From NCBI GenBank assembly GCA_001464125.1, contig LNEP01000001.1, positions 1 through 64,000 on the forward strand: a DNA stretch of 64,000 nt, written 5' to 3'. Below, piece by piece: positions 54,538 to 63,365 of the stretch. Under the pieces are notes generated by a model. That model saw only the letters and a program-made list of their open reading frames with translations. It searched no databases and was not told the DNA's origin. How positions within the stretch are numbered: position 1 is the first letter of the stretch; each line of letters starts with the position of its first letter. The position numbers were made by a program, and so were the translations under genes. The stretch is from Betaproteobacteria bacterium Ga0077540 (GTDB lineage Bacteria; Pseudomonadota; Gammaproteobacteria; Burkholderiales; Methylophilaceae).

Positions 54538-55755
54538 TTAGTGGTTAGCAGTCGGTTTTGTCACTTTTGCATCTGTTGTGCCATGCGCAAAGGTAATCTT
54601 AATATGCTGACCATCACGCACTTGCTGGCTATCAGTGATAATGTTTTCTTCCATATCTTTCACAATCGCATAACCTCTGTTCAGTACTTCATTGGGGTTA
54701 AGCAGTCGTAAGCGGTCAGCGCTTGCATTTAATTGGTTGCGATGAAAGTGTAGCTGCTTTTCAATACCAGCCTGCAGTCTTAATGTTATCTGATGTAGAT
54801 GATTGCTAAACGATTGAATTTTTTGCGTGGGTGAGACCAGTCGTTTTGCCAGATAATCCAAGCGCTGTGCATGCGTATGGATAAGTCTGTCCATCCGTTG
54901 CACCATGGATTTGGCGATTTGGCGTAAGTTGTTTTGCAGTGCGCTAATATCACTGCAGGCCAATTCGGCTGCTGCTGTGGGCGTTGCAGCACGTAAATCT
55001 GCCACAAAATCGCAGATGGTGAAATCAGTTTCATGTCCCACACCGCTAATCACTGGAATTTGGCTCTGATAAACGGCTCTGGCAACGATTTCTTCATTAA
55101 ATGACCATAAGTCTTCCAAGCTGCCACCGCCGCGGCACACAATTAGTGTATCCACTTCAGCGCGCTGGTTGGCAATGTTAATCGCTTCAGCAATGCGTGC
55201 CGCCGCGCCTTTGCCTTGCACAGGTGTTGGATAGATAATGACAGGCACGCTGGGGTTACGTCGCTTTAAAGTTGTGAGGACATCACGCAGCGCTGCTGCA
55301 TCGGCAGAGGTAACAATACCAATGGTTTTTGGAAACGCAGGGATAGGGCGTTTTGTTGAGGCCTCAAATAACCCTTCGGCGCTCAATGACTTTTTAAGTC
55401 GCTCAAATGCTTCAAATAAAGTGCCCAAGCCAGCTTTTTGAACAAATTCTACGGTCAGCTGAAAGTCACCTCTGGCTTCATATAAAGTGACGGTAGCGCG
55501 AGCTTCAATCTTGTCGCCTTCGCGCGGTACAAAATCCACGTAACTGTTACGACCTTTAAACATCACGCAGCGCACTTGTGCGCCTGCATCTTTGAGTGAA
55601 AAGTACCAGTGCCCTGAAGCCGCTCGTGTGAAGTTGGAGATCTCACCGGATACCCAAAATAGCGGGAAGCTCATTTCAAGAATCTCGCGCGCAAGGCGGT
55701 TCAATTCACTTACGGTGAGGATTTTTTGTTGTGGAGCGCTGTCAGAAACTGCCAT
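54538..55755 (-). CDS. xseA: Exodeoxyribonuclease VII large subunit
   Basis: The 405-residue protein has an N-terminal OB-fold nucleic-acid-binding domain (FPLFWVSGEISNFTRAASGHWYFSLKD), a catalytic domain with VCRGGGSLEDLWSFNEE and ISGVGHETDFTICDFVADLRAATPTAAAE, and a coiled-coil region before the C-terminus. With XseB it degrades single-stranded DNA to oligonucleotides. The small subunit gene is not in the window. It is divergent from dsbB with a 63-base gap. Confidence 0.95.
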   Translation of the reverse strand: MAVSDSAPQQKILTVSELNRLAREILEMSFPLFWVSGEISNFTRAASGHWYFSLKDAGAQVRCVMFKGRNSYVDFVPREGDKIEARATVTLYEARGDFQLTVEFVQKAGLGTLFEAFERLKKSLSAEGLFEASTKRPIPAFPKTIGIVTSADAAALRDVLTTLKRRNPSVPVIIYPTPVQGKGAAARIAEAINIANQRAEVDTLIVCRGGGSLEDLWSFNEEIVARAVYQSQIPVISGVGHETDFTICDFVADLRAATPTAAAELACSDISALQNNLRQIAKSMVQRMDRLIHTHAQRLDYLAKRLVSPTQKIQSFSNHLHQITLRLQAGIEKQLHFHRNQLNASADRLRLLNPNEVLNRGYAIVKDMEENIITDSQQVRDGQHIKITFAHGTTDAKVTKPTANH

Positions 55756-55818
55756 AGGCGTTATTATCCATTACAATTTCGTTTTGTTAAACCGTATTCA
55801 TGCAAGAAAGACCACATC

Positions 55819-56328
55819 ATGTCATCCTGTCTATCCCGTTGTTTACAAGGTAAATCTGGCTATCTGCTGGGGTTTGCTAGCTGTTTTGCCATAGTTATTT
55901 TGGCGTTGGTGGTACAGACGACTTATCACTTGGAGCCATGTCCGTTGTGTATTTCGCAACGTATCGTTTTTATGAGCTTGGGTGTGCTGTTTTTGATTGC
56001 CGCGTTTATTCCGCCTGCTCACGTGTTGAAAAAAGTATTCGCACTATTGCAAGTGCTAACAGCCCTAGGTGGCGCAGGCGTGGCCATCCGCCACTGGTAT
56101 TTGCAAGCTAATAAAGAAAGCATGATTGCCGATTGTGGGGTGGGGTTCGACTATATGTTCGAAAACTTCCCGCTGGAAAAAGCGTTTAAATTGCTGTTCC
56201 GCGGTACTGGCGATTGTGCTGCGATTGATTGGACATTGCTTGGATTAACCCTGCCACAATTGGCATTGATCTGTTTTGTAGGCTTTGCGGCATACGCTGT
56301 TTGGTTATTGAAAAGCAGCAAGGTATGA
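55819..56328 (+). CDS. dsbB: Disulfide bond formation protein DsbB
   Basis: The 169-residue inner-membrane protein has four membrane helices and the first periplasmic cysteine pair in EPCPLCISQR. A second periplasmic pair is formed by ADCGVGFDY and TGDCA. It reoxidises DsbA and passes electrons to quinone. The ATG at 55819 gives MSSCLSRCLQGKSGYLLGF; no strong ribosome-binding site is present. Its stop overlaps the next gene by four bases. Confidence 0.93.
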   Translation: MSSCLSRCLQGKSGYLLGFASCFAIVILALVVQTTYHLEPCPLCISQRIVFMSLGVLFLIAAFIPPAHVLKKVFALLQVLTALGGAGVAIRHWYLQANKESMIADCGVGFDYMFENFPLEKAFKLLFRGTGDCAAIDWTLLGLTLPQLALICFVGFAAYAVWLLKSSKV

Positions 56329-56594
56329 GCGAACCAAACAAAGATGAAATTGCCACGCAAGAAACAGAGTTAAGAAGCTGGCTTGCGAGTCTTAAGCTGG
56401 GTGGAATCGCATTTGTAATGTTTATTGTGGGTTGCTTGCTCTATGGTTGGTTTAACCCGTTTACGTTTTGGCATGCCTATGCTGATGCCGGGCGTAATTC
56501 AAGTATTGCCCATGCGCTGTATTATGGCGTGTTTATTGGGCCCGTCATTGTTGCAGTGGTAACTTTGTTGGCCAGATTTGTGATAAAGAAATGA
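56325..56594 (+). CDS. Small membrane protein between dsbB and cysM
   Basis: The 89-residue protein has a hydrophilic acidic N-terminus (MSEPNKDEIATQETELR) and two membrane helices (about residues 24-42 and 62-85). Both ends overlap neighbours by ATGA junctions, so it is almost certainly translated. I do not recognise a family. Translational coupling with dsbB and cysM suggests, without proof, a link to thiol chemistry. Confidence 0.75.
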   Translation: MSEPNKDEIATQETELRSWLASLKLGGIAFVMFIVGCLLYGWFNPFTFWHAYADAGRNSSIAHALYYGVFIGPVIVAVVTLLARFVIKK

Positions 56595-57496
56595 ACATAA
56601 AAACACTTGATTTTAAAACATTAGATGATTTTGTAGGTAATACCCCTTTGGTGGCTTTACAACGGATGAATCCGAATAAAAGCAACACCATTCTACTTAA
56701 GCTGGAAGGTAATAATCCTGCTGGCTCAGTGAAAGACCGCCCAGCCTATAGCATGATTAAACGTGCAGAAGCGCGCGGTGATATTAAGCCTGGTGATACG
56801 CTGATTGAGGCAACCAGTGGTAATACCGGCATTGCACTTGCCATGGTAGCTGCTATGCGTGGCTATAAAATGGTGTTGGTGATGCCAGAAAACCAAAGCG
56901 TGGAGCGTCGACAGAGCATGAAAGCCTATGGTGCGGAATTAGTGCTGACCCCAAAAGATGGCAGCATGGAACTGGCGCGCGATGTGGCGATGAAGTTGCA
57001 AGCCGAAGGCGAAGGGGTTGTGCTTGATCAGTTTGGTAATATGGATAATCCGCAAGCGCATTACGAGGGCACAGGCCCAGAAATCTGGCGTGATACCAAG
57101 GGCCAAGTCACACACTTTGTGTCTAGCATGGGGACGACCGGCACGATTATGGGTACCTCACGCTATTTAAAAGAGCAAAACCCTAACATTCAAATTATCG
57201 GTGTGCAGCCGGAAGAGGGTTCGCAAATTCCAGGTATTCGTAAATGGCCTGAAGAGTACCTACCTAAGATATATGATCCCAAACGTGTAGATGCACTGCG
57301 CTATGTCAATCAGAAAAATGCGGAAAATATGACGCGCAAGCTAGCGATGGAAGAGGGTATCTTTGCCGGTATTTCAAGTGGTGGTGCGTTATATAGCGCA
57401 CTACAACTTTCCAAAGAAGTGAATAATGCGGTGATAGTGAGCATTGTCTGCGACCGTGGAGACAGATATCTCTCGACAGGAGTATTCCCGGGGTAG
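56591..57496 (+). CDS. cysM: Cysteine synthase B
   Basis: The 301-residue PLP enzyme has the cofactor lysine in NPAGSVKDRPAYSMI and the substrate loop EATSGNTGIALAM. SSMGTTGTIMG binds the PLP phosphate. Length and sequence (RWxG-free C-terminus, DRGDRYLSTGVF) fit CysM rather than CysK. It makes cysteine from O-acetylserine and sulfide or thiosulfate. It overlaps the small membrane protein gene and is followed two bases later by ydbH. Confidence 0.94.
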   Translation: MNIKTLDFKTLDDFVGNTPLVALQRMNPNKSNTILLKLEGNNPAGSVKDRPAYSMIKRAEARGDIKPGDTLIEATSGNTGIALAMVAAMRGYKMVLVMPENQSVERRQSMKAYGAELVLTPKDGSMELARDVAMKLQAEGEGVVLDQFGNMDNPQAHYEGTGPEIWRDTKGQVTHFVSSMGTTGTIMGTSRYLKEQNPNIQIIGVQPEEGSQIPGIRKWPEEYLPKIYDPKRVDALRYVNQKNAENMTRKLAMEEGIFAGISSGGALYSALQLSKEVNNAVIVSIVCDRGDRYLSTGVFPG

Positions 57497-57498
57497 TT

Positions 57499-59457
57499 AT
57501 GTGGCGTGTAGCCCTTATTGGCGTATTGTGGTGTGCAAATGCGCATGCGCTCACTGGGGTGAGCATCACTGCAGATAGTATTGCTTATGACGAAGCTATA
57601 CTGACTGATGCTAGAGTCAGTCTAGAGTTGACTGGCAATGATCAAGCAGTTGTCGATGCAAAAACACTGCAATATGGCAACGTAAGGCTGGACGAGGCCC
57701 ATATTTTATTGGATTTAAAGGCCAACACCACCTTGCTGGTTAAAGCACGGCAAATTGTCACACCGCAGTTTGATGCCCGTAACCCCAGTATTTATCTGGA
57801 TTACCGCAGTATCAATCCCCAACCGAGTTTGACTTTTGAAGCTGAAATCAAGCCCATTACTGATGCACAATGGGGTAAGTTCAAGCTCGACTGTTTGATT
57901 CCTGAGCGCAAGCAAAATGCAAACTGGCACTGCGACCATGGCTTGTATCAAAGCGAACGCACCCATGTCCCGTTTACTATTGATTTTGTGCCGCAACCCA
58001 AAGGGCTAGAAGCCAATATTCTATTTAAACAAGCCAAATTTAGCGATGCCTCAGGTCTTCATGCCGGCGAAAAACTCACTGCTAAATTGGTACTCAATGC
58101 ACAACAAATTCAATCCAAATGGTACTGGAAAGGCTTGTTTGATTGGCAAGAGGGAGAGCTGTTTTGGCAACCTTTTTATTTTGGTAAAGCTGGCAGCACT
58201 TTTGATATTGCTGGCACTTATCAAGCGCCCATGCTCAATATTCAGCAAGCTAATTTGCACATCAATGGCGTAGGTCAGCTATCGGCCAGTGCCGATATTA
58301 ATGTGCAAACCAAAGCGTTTAACGATATTAAGGTGAGTGCGCATAACTTAGATTTTACCGGGTTATATCAAACCTTTATTCAGCCGATGGCCCAGAAATC
58401 CGTGTTTGGTAATTTGCGAGTATCTGGTAAGGCAGACTGGGAGTTTGAGGTCAAAGATTTGCAACCGCAAAATTTTGAGCTCAATATTGAAAACGCCAAT
58501 ATCGAAGATTTGAATGGCAAGTTTGGTTTTACCAACCTGAATGCGCATATTCCTTGGGATTACAACCAAATTAAAAACATATTTCTGGCCTATGAGCGAG
58601 GCCATTTGCTCAATATGCCATTAGGACTGACCCATCTCCAAGCCGGAGTGAATCGCTATGCGATTACGACACCGCAACTGACACTGCCGATTTTGGATGG
58701 TGCGCTACAGTTTCAAGATGTATCCGCCGCATGGATAGGTAATGGCATGGTCTGGCATTTGCAAATGCAACTACAGCCCATCAGCATGAATAGCTTTAGT
58801 AAAGCGCTGGGTTGGCCGGAAATGAAAGGCCAAATTGATGGCCAGATTCCGCTGATTACCTATGCCAACGAACAGCTTAATATGGACGGTCAGATGCAAT
58901 TTAATATGTTTAATGGCATGGTGGCGATGTCCGATTTGCATATCGAGCGTCCGATTGGCGTGGCGCCCAAGCTGTACGCAAACCTTAAAATGCGTGATAT
59001 TGATTTGGGCGATCTGACGCGCACTTTTAACTTTGGCTCGATTGAGGGCAAGTTGGAAGGAGATGTTAAAGACTTGCGACTAGAAAATTGGAAACCGGTG
59101 TCTATGGATGCGATTATCCAGACAGCCGATGGCAAACACTTGAAAAAGGTCTCGCAACGTGCGGTTGAGAATATCACAGCATTGGGTGGTGAGGGCACGG
59201 CAGCTGCGCTACAGCGTACTTTTTTGCGGTTCTTTAAAGAGTTTAATTACGAAAAAATTGGCTTAAGCTGCCAATTAAGGCAGGATATCTGCAAAATGGG
59301 TGGCGTAGAGTCAACGCCTACCGGGTTCGTCATCGTTAAAGGAAAAGGTGCGCCTTCGGTCAATGTGAACGGGTATACGCAATATGTGAGCTGGAAAGAT
59401 TTGCTGGCAAGAATGCAACGTATCACCGACAACAATACCAAAGCCGTCGTAAAATAG
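57499..59457 (+). CDS. ydbH: YdbH-family AsmA-like envelope protein
   Basis: The 652-residue protein has a short N-terminal hydrophobic segment (MWRVALIGVLWCANAHA) and a long beta-rich region of repeated LDLKAN / DINVQTK-type strands. Its C-terminal domain (about residues 430-640: WPEMKGQIDGQIPLITY, LKMRDIDLGDLTRTF, KLEGDVKDLRLENWKP) matches the YdbH C-terminal family. YdbH is one of the AsmA-like bridge proteins (with TamB and YhdP) implicated in phospholipid movement to the outer membrane. The downstream ynbE and ydbL genes confirm the operon. It is shorter than E. coli YdbH (about 880). Confidence 0.88.
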   Translation: MWRVALIGVLWCANAHALTGVSITADSIAYDEAILTDARVSLELTGNDQAVVDAKTLQYGNVRLDEAHILLDLKANTTLLVKARQIVTPQFDARNPSIYLDYRSINPQPSLTFEAEIKPITDAQWGKFKLDCLIPERKQNANWHCDHGLYQSERTHVPFTIDFVPQPKGLEANILFKQAKFSDASGLHAGEKLTAKLVLNAQQIQSKWYWKGLFDWQEGELFWQPFYFGKAGSTFDIAGTYQAPMLNIQQANLHINGVGQLSASADINVQTKAFNDIKVSAHNLDFTGLYQTFIQPMAQKSVFGNLRVSGKADWEFEVKDLQPQNFELNIENANIEDLNGKFGFTNLNAHIPWDYNQIKNIFLAYERGHLLNMPLGLTHLQAGVNRYAITTPQLTLPILDGALQFQDVSAAWIGNGMVWHLQMQLQPISMNSFSKALGWPEMKGQIDGQIPLITYANEQLNMDGQMQFNMFNGMVAMSDLHIERPIGVAPKLYANLKMRDIDLGDLTRTFNFGSIEGKLEGDVKDLRLENWKPVSMDAIIQTADGKHLKKVSQRAVENITALGGEGTAAALQRTFLRFFKEFNYEKIGLSCQLRQDICKMGGVESTPTGFVIVKGKGAPSVNVNGYTQYVSWKDLLARMQRITDNNTKAVVK

Positions 59458-59510
59458 GCTGAGATGTAAACAGCTACGATATTAAGTAAACCGATTCAAA
59501 AGGAAATAAA

Positions 59511-59711
59511 ATGAAATATTGGGTAATAGGATTAGCTCTGGCGGGTGCACTAGCGCTGCCCGCTTGTGTCACCATTAATATCTACTTTCCGGCGGCGGCG
59601 GCAGAAAAAGCGGCGGATAAAATTATTGATGAGGTGTGGCAATTAAAACAAGAACAGCAGGGCACAACAAGCTCGCCTGCTGAATCAACAGCCACTACAC
59701 CCGCACCTTAA
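59511..59711 (+). CDS. ynbE: YnbE-family lipoprotein
   Basis: The 66-residue lipoprotein has signal MKYWVIGLALAGALALPAC with a lipobox cysteine at residue 19, followed by VTINIYFPAAAAEKAADKII, the YnbE signature. It is known as the outer-membrane partner of YdbH. AAAGGA lies upstream. ydbL starts nine bases after its stop. Confidence 0.92.
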   Translation: MKYWVIGLALAGALALPACVTINIYFPAAAAEKAADKIIDEVWQLKQEQQGTTSSPAESTATTPAP

Positions 59712-59720
59712 GGAGTTGAT

Positions 59721-60143
59721 ATGAAGAAATTACTACTGACAAGTCTTATGGGTGTTGTGATGTTTATAAGTAGTGCTGGTTTACTACAAGCCGCAGCGGA
59801 TTTAGAAGCTAACACCCCCGCGATTGCTGCTATTAAAACCAGCATGCAAACACGCCATGCGCAGATGCAGACGTTTTACGCATCGGGTGCTATTGGCCTT
59901 ACGCAGGATGGCTTTATTGCAGTGAAAGATGCCAGCGCAGTGCCGTTGTCGCAACGCGGTGGGCTAGCTGGTTTGGTCAAAGATGAGAATAGTGATCGCG
60001 CCAGACTTTATAAAGAAATTGCAGCCGCCAATGGTCACCCGGAATGGCAGGGCGAGATTCAAAGCACTTTTGCCGGGCGCTGGATTGATAAAGCACAGGC
60101 CGGTTGGTTCTATCAAAGAGATGGCGCATGGCTCAAAAAATAG
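59721..60143 (+). CDS. ydbL: YdbL-family periplasmic protein (DUF1318)
   Basis: The 140-residue protein has a signal peptide (about residues 1-25, ending GLLQAAA) and the DUF1318 region TPAIAAIKTSMQTRHAQM, SGAIGLTQDGFIAVKD, and ENSDRARLYKEIAAANGH. It is the third member of the ydbH-ynbE-ydbL operon, reported to modulate YdbH-YnbE assembly. AAGGAG precedes the ATG. Confidence 0.9.
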   Translation: MKKLLLTSLMGVVMFISSAGLLQAAADLEANTPAIAAIKTSMQTRHAQMQTFYASGAIGLTQDGFIAVKDASAVPLSQRGGLAGLVKDENSDRARLYKEIAAANGHPEWQGEIQSTFAGRWIDKAQAGWFYQRDGAWLKK

Positions 60144-60177
60144 CATTACTTAATTTCAAGAAAGATAACAACAAGCA

Positions 60178-60501
60178 ATGAATTGGTTGATATTGGTATT
60201 GGCGGGTTTGTTTGAGATAGTTTGGGCGATTGGTTTGAAATACACCGATGGGTTTACCAAGCTATGGCCTACCGTAGGCACGGTGACAGCGATGGTCATC
60301 AGCGTTGGCCTGCTTGGGTTGGCGATGAAATCCTTACCAGTGGGCACTGCTTATGCGGTCTGGGTGGGCGTGGGTGCAGTAGGCACCGCAATATTAGGCA
60401 TCGTATTATTTAATGAGTCTGCTAATTGGGGGCGGTTACTCAGTTTGTTATTGATTATTATCGGAATTATCGGTTTAAAACTGGCAACACCTAGCCATTG
60501 A
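60178..60501 (+). CDS. sugE: SMR-family exporter, SugE/Gdx type
   Basis: The 107-residue protein has four membrane helices and the membrane glutamate (E13 in [14 protein letters not shown]). The motif [23 protein letters not shown] is that of the SugE/Gdx branch, which exports guanidinium, rather than of multidrug EmrE. It follows ydbL by 34 bases with no room for, or sign of, a guanidine riboswitch, so it may be transcribed with the ydb operon. Confidence 0.92.
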   Translation: MNWLILVLAGLFEIVWAIGLKYTDGFTKLWPTVGTVTAMVISVGLLGLAMKSLPVGTAYAVWVGVGAVGTAILGIVLFNESANWGRLLSLLLIIIGIIGLKLATPSH

Positions 60502-60624
60502 ATTGCATTTTGCATTAGCGAGTCTCGCAAATTGAACCGATAATGCGTAGTTATTTCACGTTTTAAATCAAGGCTCATTCACATACACTTAACTCAACTT
60601 CTCAAAAGTAAAGGGAGTGTTGTG

Positions 60625-61107
60625 ATGCCAAGTAATCTTTTTGTACTTCCCGCCTACGGCAAAGCCATCACCTTGGATGATCAGGGTGTTTTCTATGTGA
60701 TGAATCATTATGAAGACACGATTCAAAGTGTGATTCAGCTGACCTATGCAAAAGATGAGTGGTGTTTGCTGCAACTACAACACACCAGTGTCACCGATGA
60801 GTATTGTTGGACAGTGATGTCGGCTGATAGCCGTTATGCATTGAATAGCATGACTTCTTCACAAATCGCTCACCATTTTGCACGACCTGAGTTTGCAGAA
60901 CCCAAAGGTGCTTGGCAGGTTATTCGCAATCAGCAGTTTGGTTTTGGCAAGTTCACACCGTTAGAGGGTGGCGAGCCAGTCGCTTACGGGCTGTTGATGT
61001 TTGAGAATGATGAAATCAAAGCCATTATTCGTTTGCACAGAATGCAAGCGGATATGATGCAAACAATCACTGAAGAAACAATAGAGCGCGAAGTCGAGTT
61101 CGCGTAA
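60625..61107 (+). CDS. Soluble protein of unknown function
   Basis: The 160-residue protein has no signal peptide or membrane segment and is rich in aromatic and acidic residues (YVMNHYEDTIQSVIQLTYAKDEW, EYCWTVMSADSRYAL, HHFARPEFAEPKGAWQVI). GGGAG lies about eight bases before the ATG at 60625; a GTG directly before is less likely. I recognise no family. It stands alone, with gaps of 120 and 84 bases on either side, so there is no operon context. Confidence 0.65.
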   Translation: MPSNLFVLPAYGKAITLDDQGVFYVMNHYEDTIQSVIQLTYAKDEWCLLQLQHTSVTDEYCWTVMSADSRYALNSMTSSQIAHHFARPEFAEPKGAWQVIRNQQFGFGKFTPLEGGEPVAYGLLMFENDEIKAIIRLHRMQADMMQTITEETIEREVEFA

Positions 61108-61191
61108 TCAAACCATCACAAGCGTTAGTTTGTAAATGTCGGTGATGCTTAGCATAGGCCAAGCTGATGCTTTTGGTGTAAGCTATCGGGC

Positions 61192-61968
61192 ATGATTATG
61201 CCCACCCTAATTTTCGATATCGAGACCATCCCAGATACGGATGGTCTTCGCATTTTATACAATCTACCCGCTAGCGTGACTTCACAAGAAGTTGCCAATA
61301 TTGCCTTTCATCAACGCAGACAGCACAACGGCAGTGATTTTCTGCCACTTCATCAGCATCGTGTATGTGCTATTTCTTGCGCGCTGCGCGAGGGCAATCA
61401 GTTTAGAGTGTGGACGCTGGGCGATGTGCAAGCAACCGAAGCTGAAATCATTCAACGTTTTTTTGATGGGATAGAAAAATATACGCCACAAATCGTCTCA
61501 TGGAATGGCGGTGGTTTTGATTTGCCCGTGCTGCATTACCGCGCGATGGTGAATCAGATACAAGCGCCGCGCTATTGGGATATGGGCGAGGATGACAAAG
61601 ACTTTAAATGGAATAACTACATCAGCCGTTACCATATGCGCCATTTAGATTTAATGGACGTACTGGCCATGTTTAATGCGCGCGCCAATGCGCCTTTGGA
61701 TGAAATTGCGCAGTTATGCGGTTTCCCCGGTAAGTTGGGAATGGATGGCAGTAAGGTGTGGGGGGCTTATCAAGCGGGAGAGATTGAGGCGATACGTAAT
61801 TATTGCGAGACCGATGTTGCAAATACATATTTAGTGTTTTTGCGCTTTCAGCTAATGCGCGGCCACTTAAGCCAAGACGAATACAATGCGGAGATTAGGT
61901 TAGTGCGTGATACATTGACTGGCTATTCAGGTCAGCACTGGCATGAATTTTTACAAGCGTGGAAGTAG
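61192..61968 (+). CDS. PolB-type 3'-5' exonuclease (DNA_pol_B_exo2 family)
   Basis: The 258-residue protein has exonuclease motif I LIFDIETIPDTDG, motif II VSWNGGGFDLPVLHYRAM and motif III YCETDVANTYLVFLRFQ, the pattern of the predicted PolB-like exonuclease family (PF10108). Members are widespread in proteobacteria without a settled role. An ATG two codons downstream is an alternative start. The last codons lie in a 10-bp dyad shared with the convergent gene end. Confidence 0.9.
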   Translation: MIMPTLIFDIETIPDTDGLRILYNLPASVTSQEVANIAFHQRRQHNGSDFLPLHQHRVCAISCALREGNQFRVWTLGDVQATEAEIIQRFFDGIEKYTPQIVSWNGGGFDLPVLHYRAMVNQIQAPRYWDMGEDDKDFKWNNYISRYHMRHLDLMDVLAMFNARANAPLDEIAQLCGFPGKLGMDGSKVWGAYQAGEIEAIRNYCETDVANTYLVFLRFQLMRGHLSQDEYNAEIRLVRDTLTGYSGQHWHEFLQAWK

Positions 61969-61985
61969 TGTTTTCCCACGCTTGT
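61953..61985. terminator. Hairpin between convergent genes, no T run
   Basis: ACAAGCGTGG (61953-61962) and CCACGCTTGT (61976-61985) pair perfectly around a 13-base loop that contains the exonuclease stop codon. It sits between two convergent gene ends. The absence of a T run on either strand makes it an unconventional terminator at best; mRNA end protection is another option. Confidence 0.45.
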
Positions 61986-61994
61986 CCTGAAGAT

Positions 61995-62687
61995 TTACAG
62001 CACCGATTGTTTGCGACGCAAGCCGATAAATCCGATAAAGGCAGAGCCTAATAACCAGATAGCCGATGGTAGTGGCACAGCAGATACGCCACCATTAGAA
62101 GAACCACCACCGTTTGCATCACCATTGGAAGGGTTGTTGCCTGTATTGTCTCCATTGCCACCTTCCTCTACATTTTCTTTGGCTACATATTGTGTACGGT
62201 TGTTGTCACGTCCACCGCCAGCCCCGCCCCCGCCAACACCCCCAACGCCTCCACCACCAGCAGCAGAACCACCAGTTGAGTAGCCTGTAGGTACCATATC
62301 AGCTACTACTACGTCGTTTAAATTCTGGATGTGATTTTCTTTAGGATTACCTGCGCCAGTTTCTTCCGTTGGCAACACAAACTCATCATTGGAGGCAACG
62401 TTGTAACCTTCAAAGAAGTAACGTGTTTTCTCAAAGCCATCATCCATCAGGTAATTTTCGATATCAGTTTGGGCTTGCTGCCAGCGTTGTGTAAATGGAG
62501 CAATCACATCCTGAGGTTGATGTGCTTTAGACCTAGCTTGGCTAGATTGCGCGATTTGATCGATGTCTGAAAATTTGGATGCATTGTGCTGCATGGTATA
62601 GGCAATAAAGGAAAGCAAGCCAAGTATGGCAAATAGCATGTATTTTAATTTTTTTGCTCGTTTATTTCTTTGTGCGCGTGCGCTCAT
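61995..62687 (-). CDS. PEP-CTERM-like sorted surface protein
   Basis: The 230-residue protein has a basic N-terminus and one membrane segment (about residues 17-33), a hydrophilic region, and a Gly/Ser/Asn-rich low-complexity stretch (SAAGGGGVGGVGGGGAGGG, about 148-200). Its C-terminal tripartite sorting signal is VPLPSAIWLLGSAFIGFIG with LRRKQSVL after it. The VPLP variant replaces VPEP, as is common in betaproteobacterial exosortase substrates. It is probably exported and processed by an exosortase encoded elsewhere. The ATG at 62687 follows a G-rich ribosome-binding site. Confidence 0.8.
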   Translation of the reverse strand: MSARAQRNKRAKKLKYMLFAILGLLSFIAYTMQHNASKFSDIDQIAQSSQARSKAHQPQDVIAPFTQRWQQAQTDIENYLMDDGFEKTRYFFEGYNVASNDEFVLPTEETGAGNPKENHIQNLNDVVVADMVPTGYSTGGSAAGGGGVGGVGGGGAGGGRDNNRTQYVAKENVEEGGNGDNTGNNPSNGDANGGGSSNGGVSAVPLPSAIWLLGSAFIGFIGLRRKQSVL

Positions 62688-62843
62688 GGTGTACCCCCAA
62701 ACATGTTGTACTAATTTAAAACATACATTACCTATATGGGGGATAGCGCGCAATAGCTCATTCGCACTAATGAAAATAGGCGTAAACCCATAGTGCTATG
62801 ATTTTAAAAGGTTTTATGTGCAAGATTAGCTGTTAATATGGCG

Positions 62844-63305
62844 TTATTCAGCAGCATCTACCGTATCGGCAACATCTTCATCTACCAGGTTCTTCCAGTT
62901 TAAGATGATTTTTTTATGCTCGTTGCTACCAATAGTGAATTTATGGCGTTGTTTGTCGCCGTTATAGCTAGCCAAGATAGTGTAGGTGCCAGCTGGAATA
63001 TCCAATAGTAATTGTGGCTGTGCGCCTACTAGTCTGAATACCAGCTTACCTTCAGTATCATAAAGGTTGACGTTCACATCGGTGATAGAGCGCCCACTGG
63101 CCCCTTCGGAAAAAATCACCCGTAGACTAAATTGAGTAATGTATGGACGCATGGCATCAACTTCATCAGCGCTAATGCCACCTGTGATATAGGGAACACC
63201 CTGTGCCGATTTTTTGATACTCACAGCATCAGCAGACGCGTAAAAACTGGTGAGCATCAAAATGCAACCACATAGTTTGGTGATGAAATTAGTACTGTAT
63301 TTCAT
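62844..63305 (-). CDS. Predicted secreted protein with carboxypeptidase-regulatory-like domain
   Basis: The 153-residue protein has a signal peptide (about residues 1-25, [18 protein letters not shown]). A mature beta-sandwich-like region ([48 protein letters not shown]) looks like a carboxypeptidase-regulatory or PEGA-like surface domain, and the tail is acidic. The ATG at 63305 is chosen because it gives the signal peptide directly; earlier in-frame ATGs add a basic extension. It lies upstream of the PEP-CTERM gene on the same strand and divergent from rlmD. Confidence 0.7.
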   Translation of the reverse strand: MKYSTNFITKLCGCILMLTSFYASADAVSIKKSAQGVPYITGGISADEVDAMRPYITQFSLRVIFSEGASGRSITDVNVNLYDTEGKLVFRLVGAQPQLLLDIPAGTYTILASYNGDKQRHKFTIGSNEHKKIILNWKNLVDEDVADTVDAAE

Positions 63306-63365
63306 AGCGACTTTTTCATAAGCAGTAAGCATCATTCTACGCCTGTATCGGCTAAAATAGCGACT

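Noticed and set aside
60144-60177. Guanidine riboswitch in front of the SugE/Gdx exporter gene
   Set aside because: Only 34 bases separate ydbL from the exporter start, and the paired ACGR-loop hairpins of the short guanidine riboswitch are absent.
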